In this document: in pieces, positions 1 through 7,144 of the stretch
Numbering within the stretch: position 1 is the first letter of the stretch
Layout of the letters: each line of letters starts with the position of its first letter
DNA from: JAHEJX01 sp041605955
GTDB lineage: Bacteria; Actinomycetota; Acidimicrobiia; Spongiisociales; UBA5794
Reading direction: 5' to 3'
Assembly (NCBI GenBank): GCA_041605955.1
Contig: JBFIXI010000032.1
Location: 1 to 41,727 of the forward strand
Length of the DNA: 41,727 nucleotides
The notes under the pieces: generated by a model
Databases searched by the model: none
What the model saw: the letters and a program-made list of their open reading frames with translations, nothing else
What the model was told of the DNA's origin: nothing
Made by a program: the position numbers and the translations under genes

Positions 1-185
1 GAGGGGTACCGCCGCCGGAGGCGGTGGGAAGGGGGGCGCGTGTTGTGGGGTGGCTCCCTCCGGAGGGGAGAGGGGTACCGCCGCCGGAGGCGGTGGGAAG
101 GGGGGCGCGTGTTGTGGGGTGGCTCCCTCCGGAGGGGAGAGGGGTACCGCCGCCGGAGGCGGTGGGAAGGGGGGCGCGTGTTGTG
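1..185. repeat. 69-bp direct tandem repeat, 2.7 copies
   Basis: Copies begin at 1, 70 and 139 with the same GAGGGGTACCGCCGCC start, giving an exact 69-bp period; the third copy breaks off after 185. Each full unit contains two self-complementary elements: ACCGCC/GGCGGT around a short loop, and the perfect palindrome CCCTCCGGAGGG. The array runs off the left edge, so the copy number is a minimum. The period is a multiple of three, so reading frames stay open through it, but the peptide is a low-complexity Gly/Pro/Arg string and I do not regard it as coding. Confidence 0.9.
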
Positions 186-227
186 TCTCCGGTGGGCGGT
201 GGGTGTCGCGGGTTTGGGGGTCGCCCC

Positions 228-261
228 CCTACCTACTGCGGTGCCTGCGGCACCTGGTAGG
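228..261. other. stem-loop in the leading intergenic region
   Basis: GGTGCC (240-245) and GGCACC (249-254) form a perfect 6-bp stem around TGC. CCTACC (228-233) and GGTAGG (256-261) can close it further out. It lies between the 69-bp repeats and the EamA gene. It could end transcription from upstream or be part of an intergenic repeat element; no T-tract follows it. Nothing else in 186-378 looks like a gene. Confidence 0.5.
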
Positions 262-378
262 GATCTTCCCCCCTCCGGGGGTACTCACCTGCGGCGCGTC
301 TCCGCCCTGTCTCGGGCGTGGGCGTCGGGCCTAGTGTTCGGTCTGCAACGAATCCGAAACGAACGGTGTTGTATTCGT

Positions 379-1287
379 ATGTCCGCCCCTCGCTCCTCGC
401 TGCCGTCCACGTCACGGGGAACGAACCTGGAGGCCTTCGGCGCAGTCGAGTGGAGCCTGTTGGGCGGTATCGCGCTGATTTGGGGATCGTCGTTCTTCTT
501 CGTGGCCGTTGGCCTCGATGCCCTGGCACCCGGGGTGATCACGATGGCTCGGGTGGGTCTCGGCGCCGCCGCGCTCGGCTTCGTCGCCGGTGCCCGCCAG
601 CCGGTGGAGCGTGCCGACCTTCCCCGGGTGCTGGTGCTGGGGGTCATATGGATCGCCATCCCGCTGACGGTGTTTCCGATTGCCCAGCAGTGGATCTCGT
701 CGGCGGTCACTGGGATGCTCAACGCAGCCACGCCGTTGGCAGCTGCGGTGTGGGCGACGATCCTGCTGCGGCGCCCCCCGGGACGACGGCAACTCATTGG
801 AATAGCCGTCGGCTTCGTTGGCATCGTGGCGGTGTCGTTCCCCGAGCTGCGGGACTCGTCGGCCAACGCGCTGGGTGCCGGGCTCTCCCTGCTGGCGGTC
901 GCCCTATACGGATTGTCGGCCAACCTGGCTGTACCCTTGCAGCAGAAGTACGGTGCCCTGCCGGTGCTGTTGCGGGCGCAGCTGGCGGCCCTCGTGATCG
1001 TCGTTCCGGTGGGAGTGGCTCAGCTCGGATCGTCCGCTTGGGCGTGGCCCTCGGCGCTAGCCATGGTGCCCCTTGGGGTTCTCGGCACAGGGTTGGCGTT
1101 CGTGTTCATGACCAACCTGGTAGGCCGAGTCGGGGCGCCCCGCGGCGCCATCGCCATCTATTTCGTTCCGATCGTTGCGATCGTGCTCGGCGTCGTCTTC
1201 CTCGACGAAGTGCTTGCTCCGATCGCACTCGCCGGGGTGGGCCTGGTTATCGCCGGTGCCTGGATCGCCAGCCGGGCGGAGGCATAG
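379..1287 (+). CDS. EamA/DMT-family membrane transporter
   Basis: The 302-residue protein is almost entirely hydrophobic helices, with about ten predicted membrane spans arranged as two EamA-like halves. Near residue 30 is GIALIWGSSFFF, typical of the first EamA helix; the second half ends in GVGLVIAGAWIASR. The family exports metabolites or amino acids across the inner membrane; the substrate cannot be told from sequence. ATG 379 is chosen because it begins just before the first helix, whereas the upstream extension only translates repeat DNA. No clear Shine-Dalgarno sequence precedes it. The gene stands alone and is followed by short direct repeats. Confidence 0.85.
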   Translation: MSAPRSSLPSTSRGTNLEAFGAVEWSLLGGIALIWGSSFFFVAVGLDALAPGVITMARVGLGAAALGFVAGARQPVERADLPRVLVLGVIWIAIPLTVFPIAQQWISSAVTGMLNAATPLAAAVWATILLRRPPGRRQLIGIAVGFVGIVAVSFPELRDSSANALGAGLSLLAVALYGLSANLAVPLQQKYGALPVLLRAQLAALVIVVPVGVAQLGSSAWAWPSALAMVPLGVLGTGLAFVFMTNLVGRVGAPRGAIAIYFVPIVAIVLGVVFLDEVLAPIALAGVGLVIAGAWIASRAEA

Positions 1288-1292
1288 CCGAG

Positions 1293-1328
1293 AATCGGGG
1301 CACGAATCGGGGCACGAATCGGGGCACG
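1293..1328. repeat. three 12-bp direct repeats after the EamA gene
   Basis: AATCGGGGCACG occurs three times head to tail at 1293, 1305 and 1317, starting 5 bp after the EamA stop codon. An inverted partial copy (CCGATT) follows at about 1338. The function is unknown; a slippage-generated repeat is the simplest view. Confidence 0.9.
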
Positions 1329-1372
1329 GCGAATAATCCGATTCACACCGTTGTTGAGCTAATTAGAATCTC

Positions 1373-1386
1373 ACTACGGCCGTAGT
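1373..1386. promoter_or_regulatory. 14-bp perfect palindrome upstream of sufB
   Basis: ACTACGGCCGTAGT is a perfect palindrome ending 40 bp before the sufB start, in the short AT-richer stretch that should hold the sufB promoter. That position suits a dimeric repressor such as an Rrf2- or SufR-type Fe-S sensor, but no regulator gene lies beside it and the sequence does not clearly match a known SufR or IscR site. Operator function is inferred from position and symmetry only. Confidence 0.4.
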
Positions 1387-1426
1387 AGAAATAGGTGCCG
1401 CAGAATCCGAGGAGTTGAAGCCGCAA

Positions 1427-2830
1427 ATGGCCACCGTTGATATCGATCTAGGTGCCTATCAGCTTGGTTGGCACGACGAAGAGAACTACGTATTCAAGCC
1501 CAAGAAGGGCCTCAACGAAGAGATCATCCGCGAGATGTCGGCCATCAAGAAGGAGCCGGAGTGGATGCTCGAGTTCCGGCTGAAGGCGTACCAGCGCTTC
1601 TTGCGGAAGCCGATCCCGAAGTGGGGCGGCGGTGGCGCGCTCGACGAGATCGACTTCGACGACATCTACTACTACATCAAGCCCACCGAGGGCCAAGCGA
1701 AGGATTGGGACATGGTTCCCGAGTCCATCAAGGACACCTACGAGAAGCTTGGTATCCCTGAGGCCGAGCGCAAGTACCTCGCCGGGGTGACGGCGCAGTA
1801 CGAAAGCGAAGTCGTCTACCACCGCAATCGGGAGGACCTCGAGCAGCTCGGCGTGATCTTCTGCGACATGGACACCGCAGTGCGCGACTACCCGGAGCTC
1901 GTCAAGGAGTATTTCGGGACGATCATCCCGCCGAATGACAACAAGTTCGCCGCGCTCAACTCGGCGGTATGGAGCGGCGGTTCTTTCATATACGTGCCCC
2001 CAGGCGTGCACGTCACGGATCCGCTCCAGGCCTACTTCCGCATCAACGCCGAGAACATGGGCCAGTTCGAGCGGACGCTGATCATCATCGACGAAGGCGC
2101 TTACGTGCACTATGTCGAGGGCTGCTCGGCGCCGGTGTACACGACAGACTCGCTGCACTCGGCTGTTGTCGAGATCGTCGTCAAGGAAGGTGGCCGCTGC
2201 CGTTACACGACGATCCAGAACTGGTCGAACAACGTCTTCAACCTGGTCACCAAGCGAGCCGCCGCCTACAAGAACGCCACCATGGAGTGGGTCGACGGCA
2301 ACATCGGCTCCCGTCTCACCATGAAGTACCCGGCGGTGTGGCTCATGGAAGAGGGAGCCCACGGTGAAGTGCTGTCAATCGCGTTTGCCGGCGAGGGCCA
2401 GCATCAGGACGCTGGCGCCAAAATGGTGCACGTCGCCCCCAACACGACCTCGCTGATCACGTCGAAGTCAATCTCGATGCACGGGGGCCGGGCTGGTTAT
2501 CGCGGCCTGCTGCGCGTCGAGGAGGGTGCCGACCACGCCAAGAGCTTCGTACGCTGTGATGCGCTGATCCTCGATCCGGAGTCGCGCTCCGACACCTATC
2601 CGTACATGGAGATCGAGGAGTCCAATGCCGAGGTCGGCCACGAGGCGTCCGTATCCAAAGTAGGCGAAGAGCAGCTCTTCTATCTCATGAGCCGGGGTCT
2701 CTCTGAGGAAGAGGCCACTGCGATGATCGTCGCCGGCTTCATCGAGCCGATCGTCAAGGAGCTGCCGATGGAGTACGCCGTCGAGCTCAACCGGCTCATC
2801 GAGCTGCAGATGGAGGGGGCGGTCGGCTAG
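1427..2830 (+). CDS. sufB: Fe-S cluster scaffold protein SufB
   Basis: SufB is the scaffold of the SufBCD complex, on which Fe-S clusters are built from SufS-derived sulfur. The 467-residue protein is full length and shows the conserved C-terminal core: SFVRCDALILDPESRSDTY, containing the Cys equivalent to the essential Cys405 of E. coli SufB, then EVGHEASVSKVGEEQLFYL and the MSRGL motif shared with SufD. ATG 1427 follows GAGGAG at 1409-1414; a TTG at 1415 is in frame but abuts that ribosome site, so I prefer the ATG. It is unusual in standing alone: sufD and sufC are 7.6 kb away, with unrelated genes between. A 14-bp palindrome lies upstream. Confidence 0.95.
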   Translation: MATVDIDLGAYQLGWHDEENYVFKPKKGLNEEIIREMSAIKKEPEWMLEFRLKAYQRFLRKPIPKWGGGGALDEIDFDDIYYYIKPTEGQAKDWDMVPESIKDTYEKLGIPEAERKYLAGVTAQYESEVVYHRNREDLEQLGVIFCDMDTAVRDYPELVKEYFGTIIPPNDNKFAALNSAVWSGGSFIYVPPGVHVTDPLQAYFRINAENMGQFERTLIIIDEGAYVHYVEGCSAPVYTTDSLHSAVVEIVVKEGGRCRYTTIQNWSNNVFNLVTKRAAAYKNATMEWVDGNIGSRLTMKYPAVWLMEEGAHGEVLSIAFAGEGQHQDAGAKMVHVAPNTTSLITSKSISMHGGRAGYRGLLRVEEGADHAKSFVRCDALILDPESRSDTYPYMEIEESNAEVGHEASVSKVGEEQLFYLMSRGLSEEEATAMIVAGFIEPIVKELPMEYAVELNRLIELQMEGAVG

Positions 2831-3058
2831 GTCGGCGAGAACGCTCCGCCCGTCCTATCGATCGGCCAATCCTGGCGGGTCGCCGCCTCCTCGCTTTGCC
2901 GCCCGCCGTGGGGGAGCGCCGGCGGCCGATCTTGCGCTCCGTATTCAGAGGACCAAAGCTCCCGCCTGCTCCGCTGGTTCTCGTCACACCAATCGGGTAC
3001 TTTGCAGATACCGGCAGCGGCGCGCGGTCGCTGCGCTGATCGAGGGAGGCGCCGGCAC

Positions 3059-3877
3059 GTGGCAGACAACTATCCCCACGGCCTTTTCAGCTGGGCGGAC
3101 CTGGCTTCACCGGACCCAGCGGCGGCCAGGGAGTTCTACTCCGAGCTGTTCGGTTGGGAAGCCGCGGATCAAACGGACCCGGATGGAAACTACATCTACA
3201 CGATCTTCTCCAAAGGCGGCAAGATGACCGCCGGCCTGGGCCCGCAGGCTGAGATGATGCAGGGCATGCCGCCGGTGTGGAACTCCTATATCAACGTCAA
3301 CAGTGTCGACGACGTCGTGGCCAAAGCGAGCGCAGCCGGGGCGACCGTGGTCGTTCCCGCCATGGATGTCATGGACAGCGGCCGCATGGCGTTTCTCGCC
3401 GACCCGGCGGGGGCAATGTTCGGGCTGTGGGAGCCGGGCACCCATCGGGGGGCAGACACGTTCGACGGTCCGGGGACCATGGGCTGGAACGAGCTGGCGA
3501 CTCGGGATCCCGCTGCCGCCATGGAGTTCTACGAAGAGATACTGCCGTGGGAGTTCAACAAGTTCGAGGCTCCCGAGCCCGCCGCGCAAATGGAGTACTG
3601 GACGATTCACATGGATTCGAAGGTGCCAGGCGACGGCGACATGGACGATGACTTCAACGGTGGAGTCATCGCCATGGACGAGAACTGGCCCGCAGAGATC
3701 CCCGCCCATTGGATGGTCTACTTCAGGGTGGAGGACGCAGACGCCGCGGCAGCCAAAGTGAGGGAGCTCGGCGGGAATGTGAGCGTCGAGCCCTTCGACA
3801 GCTCCGCCGGCAAGATCGCCGTGATCAACGATCCGCAGGGCGGGACCTTCTCGATCATCTCGCCGCCGGCTCAGTAA
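3059..3877 (+). CDS. two-domain VOC (glyoxalase/bleomycin-resistance fold) protein
   Basis: Two tandem VOC modules are visible. The first (residues about 5-125) begins FSWADLASPDPAAAREFYSE and ends DPAGAMFGLWEPG; the second (about 135-270) begins WNELATRDPAAAMEFYEE and ends NDPQGGTFSIISPP. This paired layout is common in actinobacterial proteins often labelled as glyoxalase- or hydroxylase-like. The fold usually binds a metal and a small substrate, but neither can be assigned here. The GTG start at 3059 has a strong ribosome site, GAGGGAGG, nine bases before it. A -10-like TACTTT lies at 2998-3003. The gene appears monocistronic and is followed by a stem-loop terminator candidate. Confidence 0.85.
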   Translation: MADNYPHGLFSWADLASPDPAAAREFYSELFGWEAADQTDPDGNYIYTIFSKGGKMTAGLGPQAEMMQGMPPVWNSYINVNSVDDVVAKASAAGATVVVPAMDVMDSGRMAFLADPAGAMFGLWEPGTHRGADTFDGPGTMGWNELATRDPAAAMEFYEEILPWEFNKFEAPEPAAQMEYWTIHMDSKVPGDGDMDDDFNGGVIAMDENWPAEIPAHWMVYFRVEDADAAAAKVRELGGNVSVEPFDSSAGKIAVINDPQGGTFSIISPPAQ

Positions 3878-3893
3878 GGCGCTCCCGGTTCGA

Positions 3894-3923
3894 GTGAGAT
3901 CCCCGGAACCTCGGGGGTCTCAC
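3894..3923 (+). terminator. stem-loop terminator candidate after the VOC gene
   Basis: Arms 3894-3905 and 3912-3923 form a 12-bp stem with one G-T wobble around the loop GAACCT. It begins 17 bp after the VOC stop codon. There is no T-tract, which is common in high-GC actinobacterial terminators. Confidence 0.6.
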
Positions 3924-3958
3924 CCATTGTGGCGTAGCCGGCGGCGCCGCGTCGCCGG

Positions 3959-3964
3959 TAGCCT
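3959..3964 (+). promoter_or_regulatory. -10 box (TAGCCT) for the carbonic anhydrase gene
   Basis: TAGCCT matches the TANNNT pattern found before many starts in this window. Here it lies about 60 bp before the likely start codon, so this transcript would have a leader. Confidence 0.4.
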
Positions 3965-4026
3965 CGCCGCAATGAGAGCCTCGAAACAGGAAGGCCGCGA
4001 ACAAAAAGGGCCACGAACAGAAGGGG

Positions 4027-4566
4027 ATGGAGGACGTGTCAGATCTGGCCACGCTCTACGCGCGCAATGCCGAATTCGCCGAGTCTTTCAACAAGGGTCA
4101 GCTTCCCATCAAGCCCAACTTGTCGACACTGATCCTGACCTGCGTCGATGCCCGGGTCGACCCTGCCCGCTTCGCCGGCATCGAGCTCGGAGATGCTCTG
4201 GTGCTGCGCAATGTGGGCGCTCGGGTTACCGACGCAGTAGCGCGGGAGGTGTCCATGCTGTGGATGCTCATGGAGTTGGCGAGCGGGGCAACGCCTGCGA
4301 TCGAGCTGGTCGTCATCGAGCACACCCAATGCGGCATGGCCCGCTTCGCCGACCCCGAGGTCGCGGCCAGGGTGACCGATTACTTTGGCACCAGCTCCGT
4401 CGTCGAGACCTATGCGATTCCCGATGCGCGCGAGTGCATTGCAGCCGACATCGAGCGGCTGCGCGCCAATGCGACGGTGCCTCGCGAGCTGAAGGTGTCG
4501 GGCCACCTCTATGACATCGCCACCGGCCGCCTCGAAGAGGTGGTGGCGACCAGCCGGGTGGGATGA
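4027..4566 (+). CDS. beta-class carbonic anhydrase family protein
   Basis: The 179-residue protein carries the beta-carbonic anhydrase zinc site: CVDARVDP (Cys, Asp and Arg of the C-x-D-x-R motif, residues about 39-43) and EHTQCGM (His-x-x-Cys, about 98-101). It also has the conserved RNVGARV segment. The family interconverts CO2 and bicarbonate in the cytoplasm. At about 180 residues it belongs to the short actinobacterial branch. The start is uncertain: ATG 4027 directly follows AAGGGG, while GTG 4036 lies two bases after GGAGG. The gene ends 25 bp before nucS but has its own -10 box, and nucS also has one, so they need not be cotranscribed. Confidence 0.85.
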   Translation: MEDVSDLATLYARNAEFAESFNKGQLPIKPNLSTLILTCVDARVDPARFAGIELGDALVLRNVGARVTDAVAREVSMLWMLMELASGATPAIELVVIEHTQCGMARFADPEVAARVTDYFGTSSVVETYAIPDARECIAADIERLRANATVPRELKVSGHLYDIATGRLEEVVATSRVG

Positions 4567-4576
4567 CCAGCGCCGC

Positions 4577-4582
4577 TACCCT
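4577..4582 (+). promoter_or_regulatory. -10 box (TACCCT) 9 nt before the nucS start
   Basis: TACCCT at this distance would place transcription initiation at or within a few bases of the ATG, giving a leaderless or near-leaderless nucS mRNA. No Shine-Dalgarno sequence is present. Confidence 0.55.
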
Positions 4583-4591
4583 GCGGGCACC

Positions 4592-5251
4592 ATGCGGATC
4601 ATCGTCGCCGACTGCACCGTCCACTACGAGGGTCGGCTGACCGCCTACCTCCCTCCGGCGACTCGGCTGGTCATGGTGAAAGCGGACGGCTGTGTCGCCG
4701 TCCATGCCGACGGCGGCGCCTACAAGCCGCTCAACTGGATGAATGCCCCCAACGACCTCATCGAGGAGGAGGGGCGTTGGATCGTCCTGAACCCGAAGGG
4801 GGAGCGGCTCACGATCACTTTCGACGCGATCCACTTCGAGACGTCGATGGACCTGGGTGAGGACCCTGGGCTACAGAAGGACGGCGTAGAGTCGGATCTG
4901 CAACGGCTGTTGGCCGAGAGCCCGGGAGAGATCGAGGACGGCCTCGAGCTGATCCGCCGCGAGTACCCGACCCCCATCGGACCGGTAGACCTCTTGTGCC
5001 GCGGAGCAGATGGTCGCACCGTGGCCGTCGAGATCAAGCGCCGCGGCGAAATCGACGGAGTCGAGCAGTTGTCCCGTTACCTCGACTTCCTGGCGCGCGA
5101 CGCCCGGCTGGGCGACGTGCGCGGCATCCTGGTGGCGCAAGCCGTCAAGCCGCAGGCCAGGACCTTGGCTGCCGACCGGGCAATCGATTGGGTCGAAGTC
5201 GATTACGAGCGGTTGCTCGGCATCGAGCCCTCCACGCTCCGGCTCTTCTGA
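4592..5251 (+). CDS. nucS: mismatch-specific endonuclease NucS/EndoMS
   Basis: NucS cuts both strands at mismatched bases and provides mismatch repair in most actinobacteria and some archaea, which lack MutS/MutL. The N-terminal beta domain begins MRIIVADCTVHYEGRL and holds the conserved VKADGCVAVH and YKPLNWMN segments. The C-terminal RecB-like nuclease domain shows the catalytic pattern PIGPVDLLCRG (Asp) and VAVEIKRRGEIDGVEQLSRY (Glu-x-Lys plus the downstream Gln). The 219-residue length is normal. The last 49 bp overlap the 3' end of ispD on the opposite strand. ATG 4592 is chosen because the conserved N-terminus begins there. Confidence 0.93.
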   Translation: MRIIVADCTVHYEGRLTAYLPPATRLVMVKADGCVAVHADGGAYKPLNWMNAPNDLIEEEGRWIVLNPKGERLTITFDAIHFETSMDLGEDPGLQKDGVESDLQRLLAESPGEIEDGLELIRREYPTPIGPVDLLCRGADGRTVAVEIKRRGEIDGVEQLSRYLDFLARDARLGDVRGILVAQAVKPQARTLAADRAIDWVEVDYERLLGIEPSTLRLF

Positions 5252-5979
5252 TCGGTCGGCTCCCTGCGGCGTCGATCGAGTAGGAGCTCGGCGCGTGCCA
5301 AGTCCTCGGCCCGAGTGATCTTGATGTTCTCCGGAGAGCCGGCGACCACGCGAATGACGACGTCTGGCCGGTAGCGGTGCAGCACCCCGCAGTCATCGGT
5401 AGCGGCAAAGCCCTCATCGGCCGCCGCCTGCGCGTAGGCGTCATGCAGCACTGCGTATCTGAATCCCTGCGGGGTCTGCATCCGCCGCAAACCATTGCGA
5501 GCCGGCACATCCTGGACTCGATCGCCCATCACGACGACGATCGTGTCAGCGACGTCGACCACTGGGGCCACCGCATCTGCATGGTCGAGTCCCCGGACCA
5601 CGGCGGCAATCGTCGCCTGGTCGACAAGTGGGCGGGCGGCATCGTGAATCAGCACTTTGGCGTCCGGCGGGGCCTCGATCGCGTTGATGGCGGCGCGGCT
5701 CGACGCGCTCCGGGTAGCCCCGCCGATCACTGCTCGAGTCGGCTTGCTCAGCTGGGCGGCGGCGACAACGTCACGTATCGGCTCCATGATGTCTTCCCGG
5801 GTGACGATGATGATCTCGTTCACGCAACTCGCCTCCTCGAAGGCGCGCAGCGAGTGCGCCAGCACTGGCCGGCCTGCCAGCTCAGCAAGCTGTTTGGGCG
5901 CAGACCCGGCCATGCGGGTCCCGCTTCCGGCCGCCAGGATGGCCACGATGACCGGGGCTGGTGAGGTGGCGGCATCCAT
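5203..5979 (-). CDS. ispD: 2-C-methyl-D-erythritol 4-phosphate cytidylyltransferase IspD
   Basis: IspD joins CTP to methylerythritol phosphate in the non-mevalonate isoprenoid pathway. Motifs include the nucleotide-binding AILAAGSGTRMAGSAPKQ near the N-terminus, IHDAARPLV near the middle, QTPQGFRY, ATDDCGVL, and GSPENIKITRAEDL near the end. The 258 residues include about 25 C-terminal residues beyond the core, encoded across the overlap with nucS. The gene begins 26 bp after the sigma factor stop on the same strand, yet has its own -10 box at 5987-5992, so it may be transcribed both ways. No ispF follows in this window. Confidence 0.93.
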   Translation of the reverse strand: MDAATSPAPVIVAILAAGSGTRMAGSAPKQLAELAGRPVLAHSLRAFEEASCVNEIIIVTREDIMEPIRDVVAAAQLSKPTRAVIGGATRSASSRAAINAIEAPPDAKVLIHDAARPLVDQATIAAVVRGLDHADAVAPVVDVADTIVVVMGDRVQDVPARNGLRRMQTPQGFRYAVLHDAYAQAAADEGFAATDDCGVLHRYRPDVVIRVVAGSPENIKITRAEDLARAELLLDRRRREPTDQKSRSVEGSMPSNRS

Positions 5980-5986
5980 GAGGGCG

Positions 5987-5992
5987 AGGTTA
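5987..5992 (-). promoter_or_regulatory. -10 box (TAACCT) 7 nt before the ispD start
   Basis: Read on the minus strand this is TAACCT, then seven bases, then ATG. It suggests a leaderless ispD transcript separate from the upstream sigma factor mRNA. Confidence 0.55.
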
Positions 5993-6005
5993 GACCTCGG
6001 CGTGA

Positions 6006-6950
6006 CTAGCGCAGCAGCCCTTCCAAGCTGAAGTTCATGCTGGGGTGCCGCAGCTTGCCGAGCGCCTTACCTTCGATCTGGCGAACCCGTTCTCGGGTGA
6101 CTCCCAACAGCCGCCCGATCCCGGCCAGGGTCATCGGCTCACCGCCGTTGAGGCCGAAGCGCAGCACGACGACGTTGCGCTCGGCGTCTTCGAGATGGCG
6201 GAGCGCCTTGACGAGCTCCTCGTCGCGCGAGTGGATGAGCGCCACCGCCTCCGGGCTGTCCGCCAACTCGTCCTCCACCATGTCGCCGAGCGCGGTCTCG
6301 GACGTGTCACCGATGGATTGGTCGAGTGACACACAATCGTCGGGAGTCCCCAGCGCGGCGATGACCTTGTCCTCGTCGAGGCCGCTGGCTATCGCAATCT
6401 CGTTGACCGTGGGAGTTCGCTGATAGATCTCCTGCAGCGACGCCTGAGTCTCTTGAACCGTACGCACGATGTCGATCATGTGCACCGGGAGCCGAATGGT
6501 GCGGGCGTTGTTGCCCAGACCGCGGGTGATCGATTGCCGAATCCACCAAGTCGCGTAGGTGGAGAACTTGAAACCCTTGCGCCAGTCGAACTTCTCGACC
6601 GCCCGGATCAAGCCCACGTTGCCTTCCTGTATCAGGTCGATGAGCTCCAGGCCGCGACCGGTGTAGCGCTTGGCGATGGAGATCACGAGGCGCAGGTTGG
6701 AGCGGATGAACGCGGCCTTGGCCTCGGTGCCGGCTTCGACAGCGGATTCCATCTCGACCCGTTCCGAGGTGTCCAGATCATCGCCGTGGGCGAGGCGAGC
6801 TGCTGCGGCGGCTCCGGCTTCGATAAGACGTGCCAGCCGCACCTCGTCTTCAGCTGTCAGCAGACCGTGCGCCGCCACTTCGTCGAGATAGATCCCGACA
6901 GCGTCCGTCGACTTCGGTCGCGTAACCCGCCGCGCCACGCGTTGTGACAT
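6006..6950 (-). CDS. RNA polymerase sigma factor, sigma-70 group 1/2
   Basis: All core regions are visible in 314 residues: region 1.2 (AVGIYLDEVAAHGLLTAEDE), region 2 (RSNLRLVISIAKRY, LIDLIQEGNVGLIRAVEKFD, KFSTYATWWIRQSI), region 3 (TRTPTV-like QRTPTVNEIA) and region 4 (VVVLRFGLNGGEPMTLAGI and LGVTRERVRQIEGKAL). The long region 1.1 of a primary sigma is missing, so it resembles a SigB-type or short principal factor of actinobacteria. It starts with ATG behind an AAGGGGAG ribosome site. A good promoter lies upstream, and a 15-bp inverted repeat lies in its 5' leader. Whether it is the housekeeping factor cannot be decided from this window. Confidence 0.92.
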   Translation of the reverse strand: MSQRVARRVTRPKSTDAVGIYLDEVAAHGLLTAEDEVRLARLIEAGAAAAARLAHGDDLDTSERVEMESAVEAGTEAKAAFIRSNLRLVISIAKRYTGRGLELIDLIQEGNVGLIRAVEKFDWRKGFKFSTYATWWIRQSITRGLGNNARTIRLPVHMIDIVRTVQETQASLQEIYQRTPTVNEIAIASGLDEDKVIAALGTPDDCVSLDQSIGDTSETALGDMVEDELADSPEAVALIHSRDEELVKALRHLEDAERNVVVLRFGLNGGEPMTLAGIGRLLGVTRERVRQIEGKALGKLRHPSMNFSLEGLLR

Positions 6951-6962
6951 CGGCTCCCCTTC

Positions 6963-6977
6963 GGTCGAGTATCGACC
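6963..6977. promoter_or_regulatory. inverted repeat in the sigma factor leader
   Basis: GGTCGA-GTA-TCGACC is a perfect 6-3-6 inverted repeat just upstream of the sigma factor ribosome site. It could be an mRNA hairpin that affects translation or a protein-binding site. Confidence 0.4.
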
Positions 6978-7004
6978 CCCCTCGCAATGGAGGAGCGCCC
7001 CCGG

Positions 7005-7033
7005 AAAGTATCACCCCAAATTGGCTCGGGCAA
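7005..7033 (-). promoter_or_regulatory. promoter of the sigma factor gene
   Basis: On the minus strand TTGCCC (7028-7033) is followed by a 17-bp spacer and TACTTT (7005-7010), with TG one base before the -10 box. This is the best housekeeping-type promoter in the window and lies about 55 bp before the start codon. Confidence 0.55.
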
Positions 7034-7144
7034 GCGAAATTGCTTCAATTCGATGCCATCTAACGAACGGCTGGTACCGGTGGTGACCGTAGACGGGGTT
7101 GTGCAGAGGCCCCCACTACCCTTGCAAGCAACCAGCGGAGTGCC

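Noticed and set aside
1..185. Tandem repeats as a CRISPR array
   Set aside because: Units are contiguous and identical with no unique spacers, and no cas gene is present.
1373..1386. Assigning the palindrome to SufR or IscR specifically
   Set aside because: It does not clearly match the half-site patterns I know for these regulators, so only a generic operator is proposed.
3885..3925. GGTTCGAGT segment as the T-arm of a tRNA
   Set aside because: The flanking bases do not form the T-stem or acceptor stem; the stretch folds better as a terminator-like hairpin.
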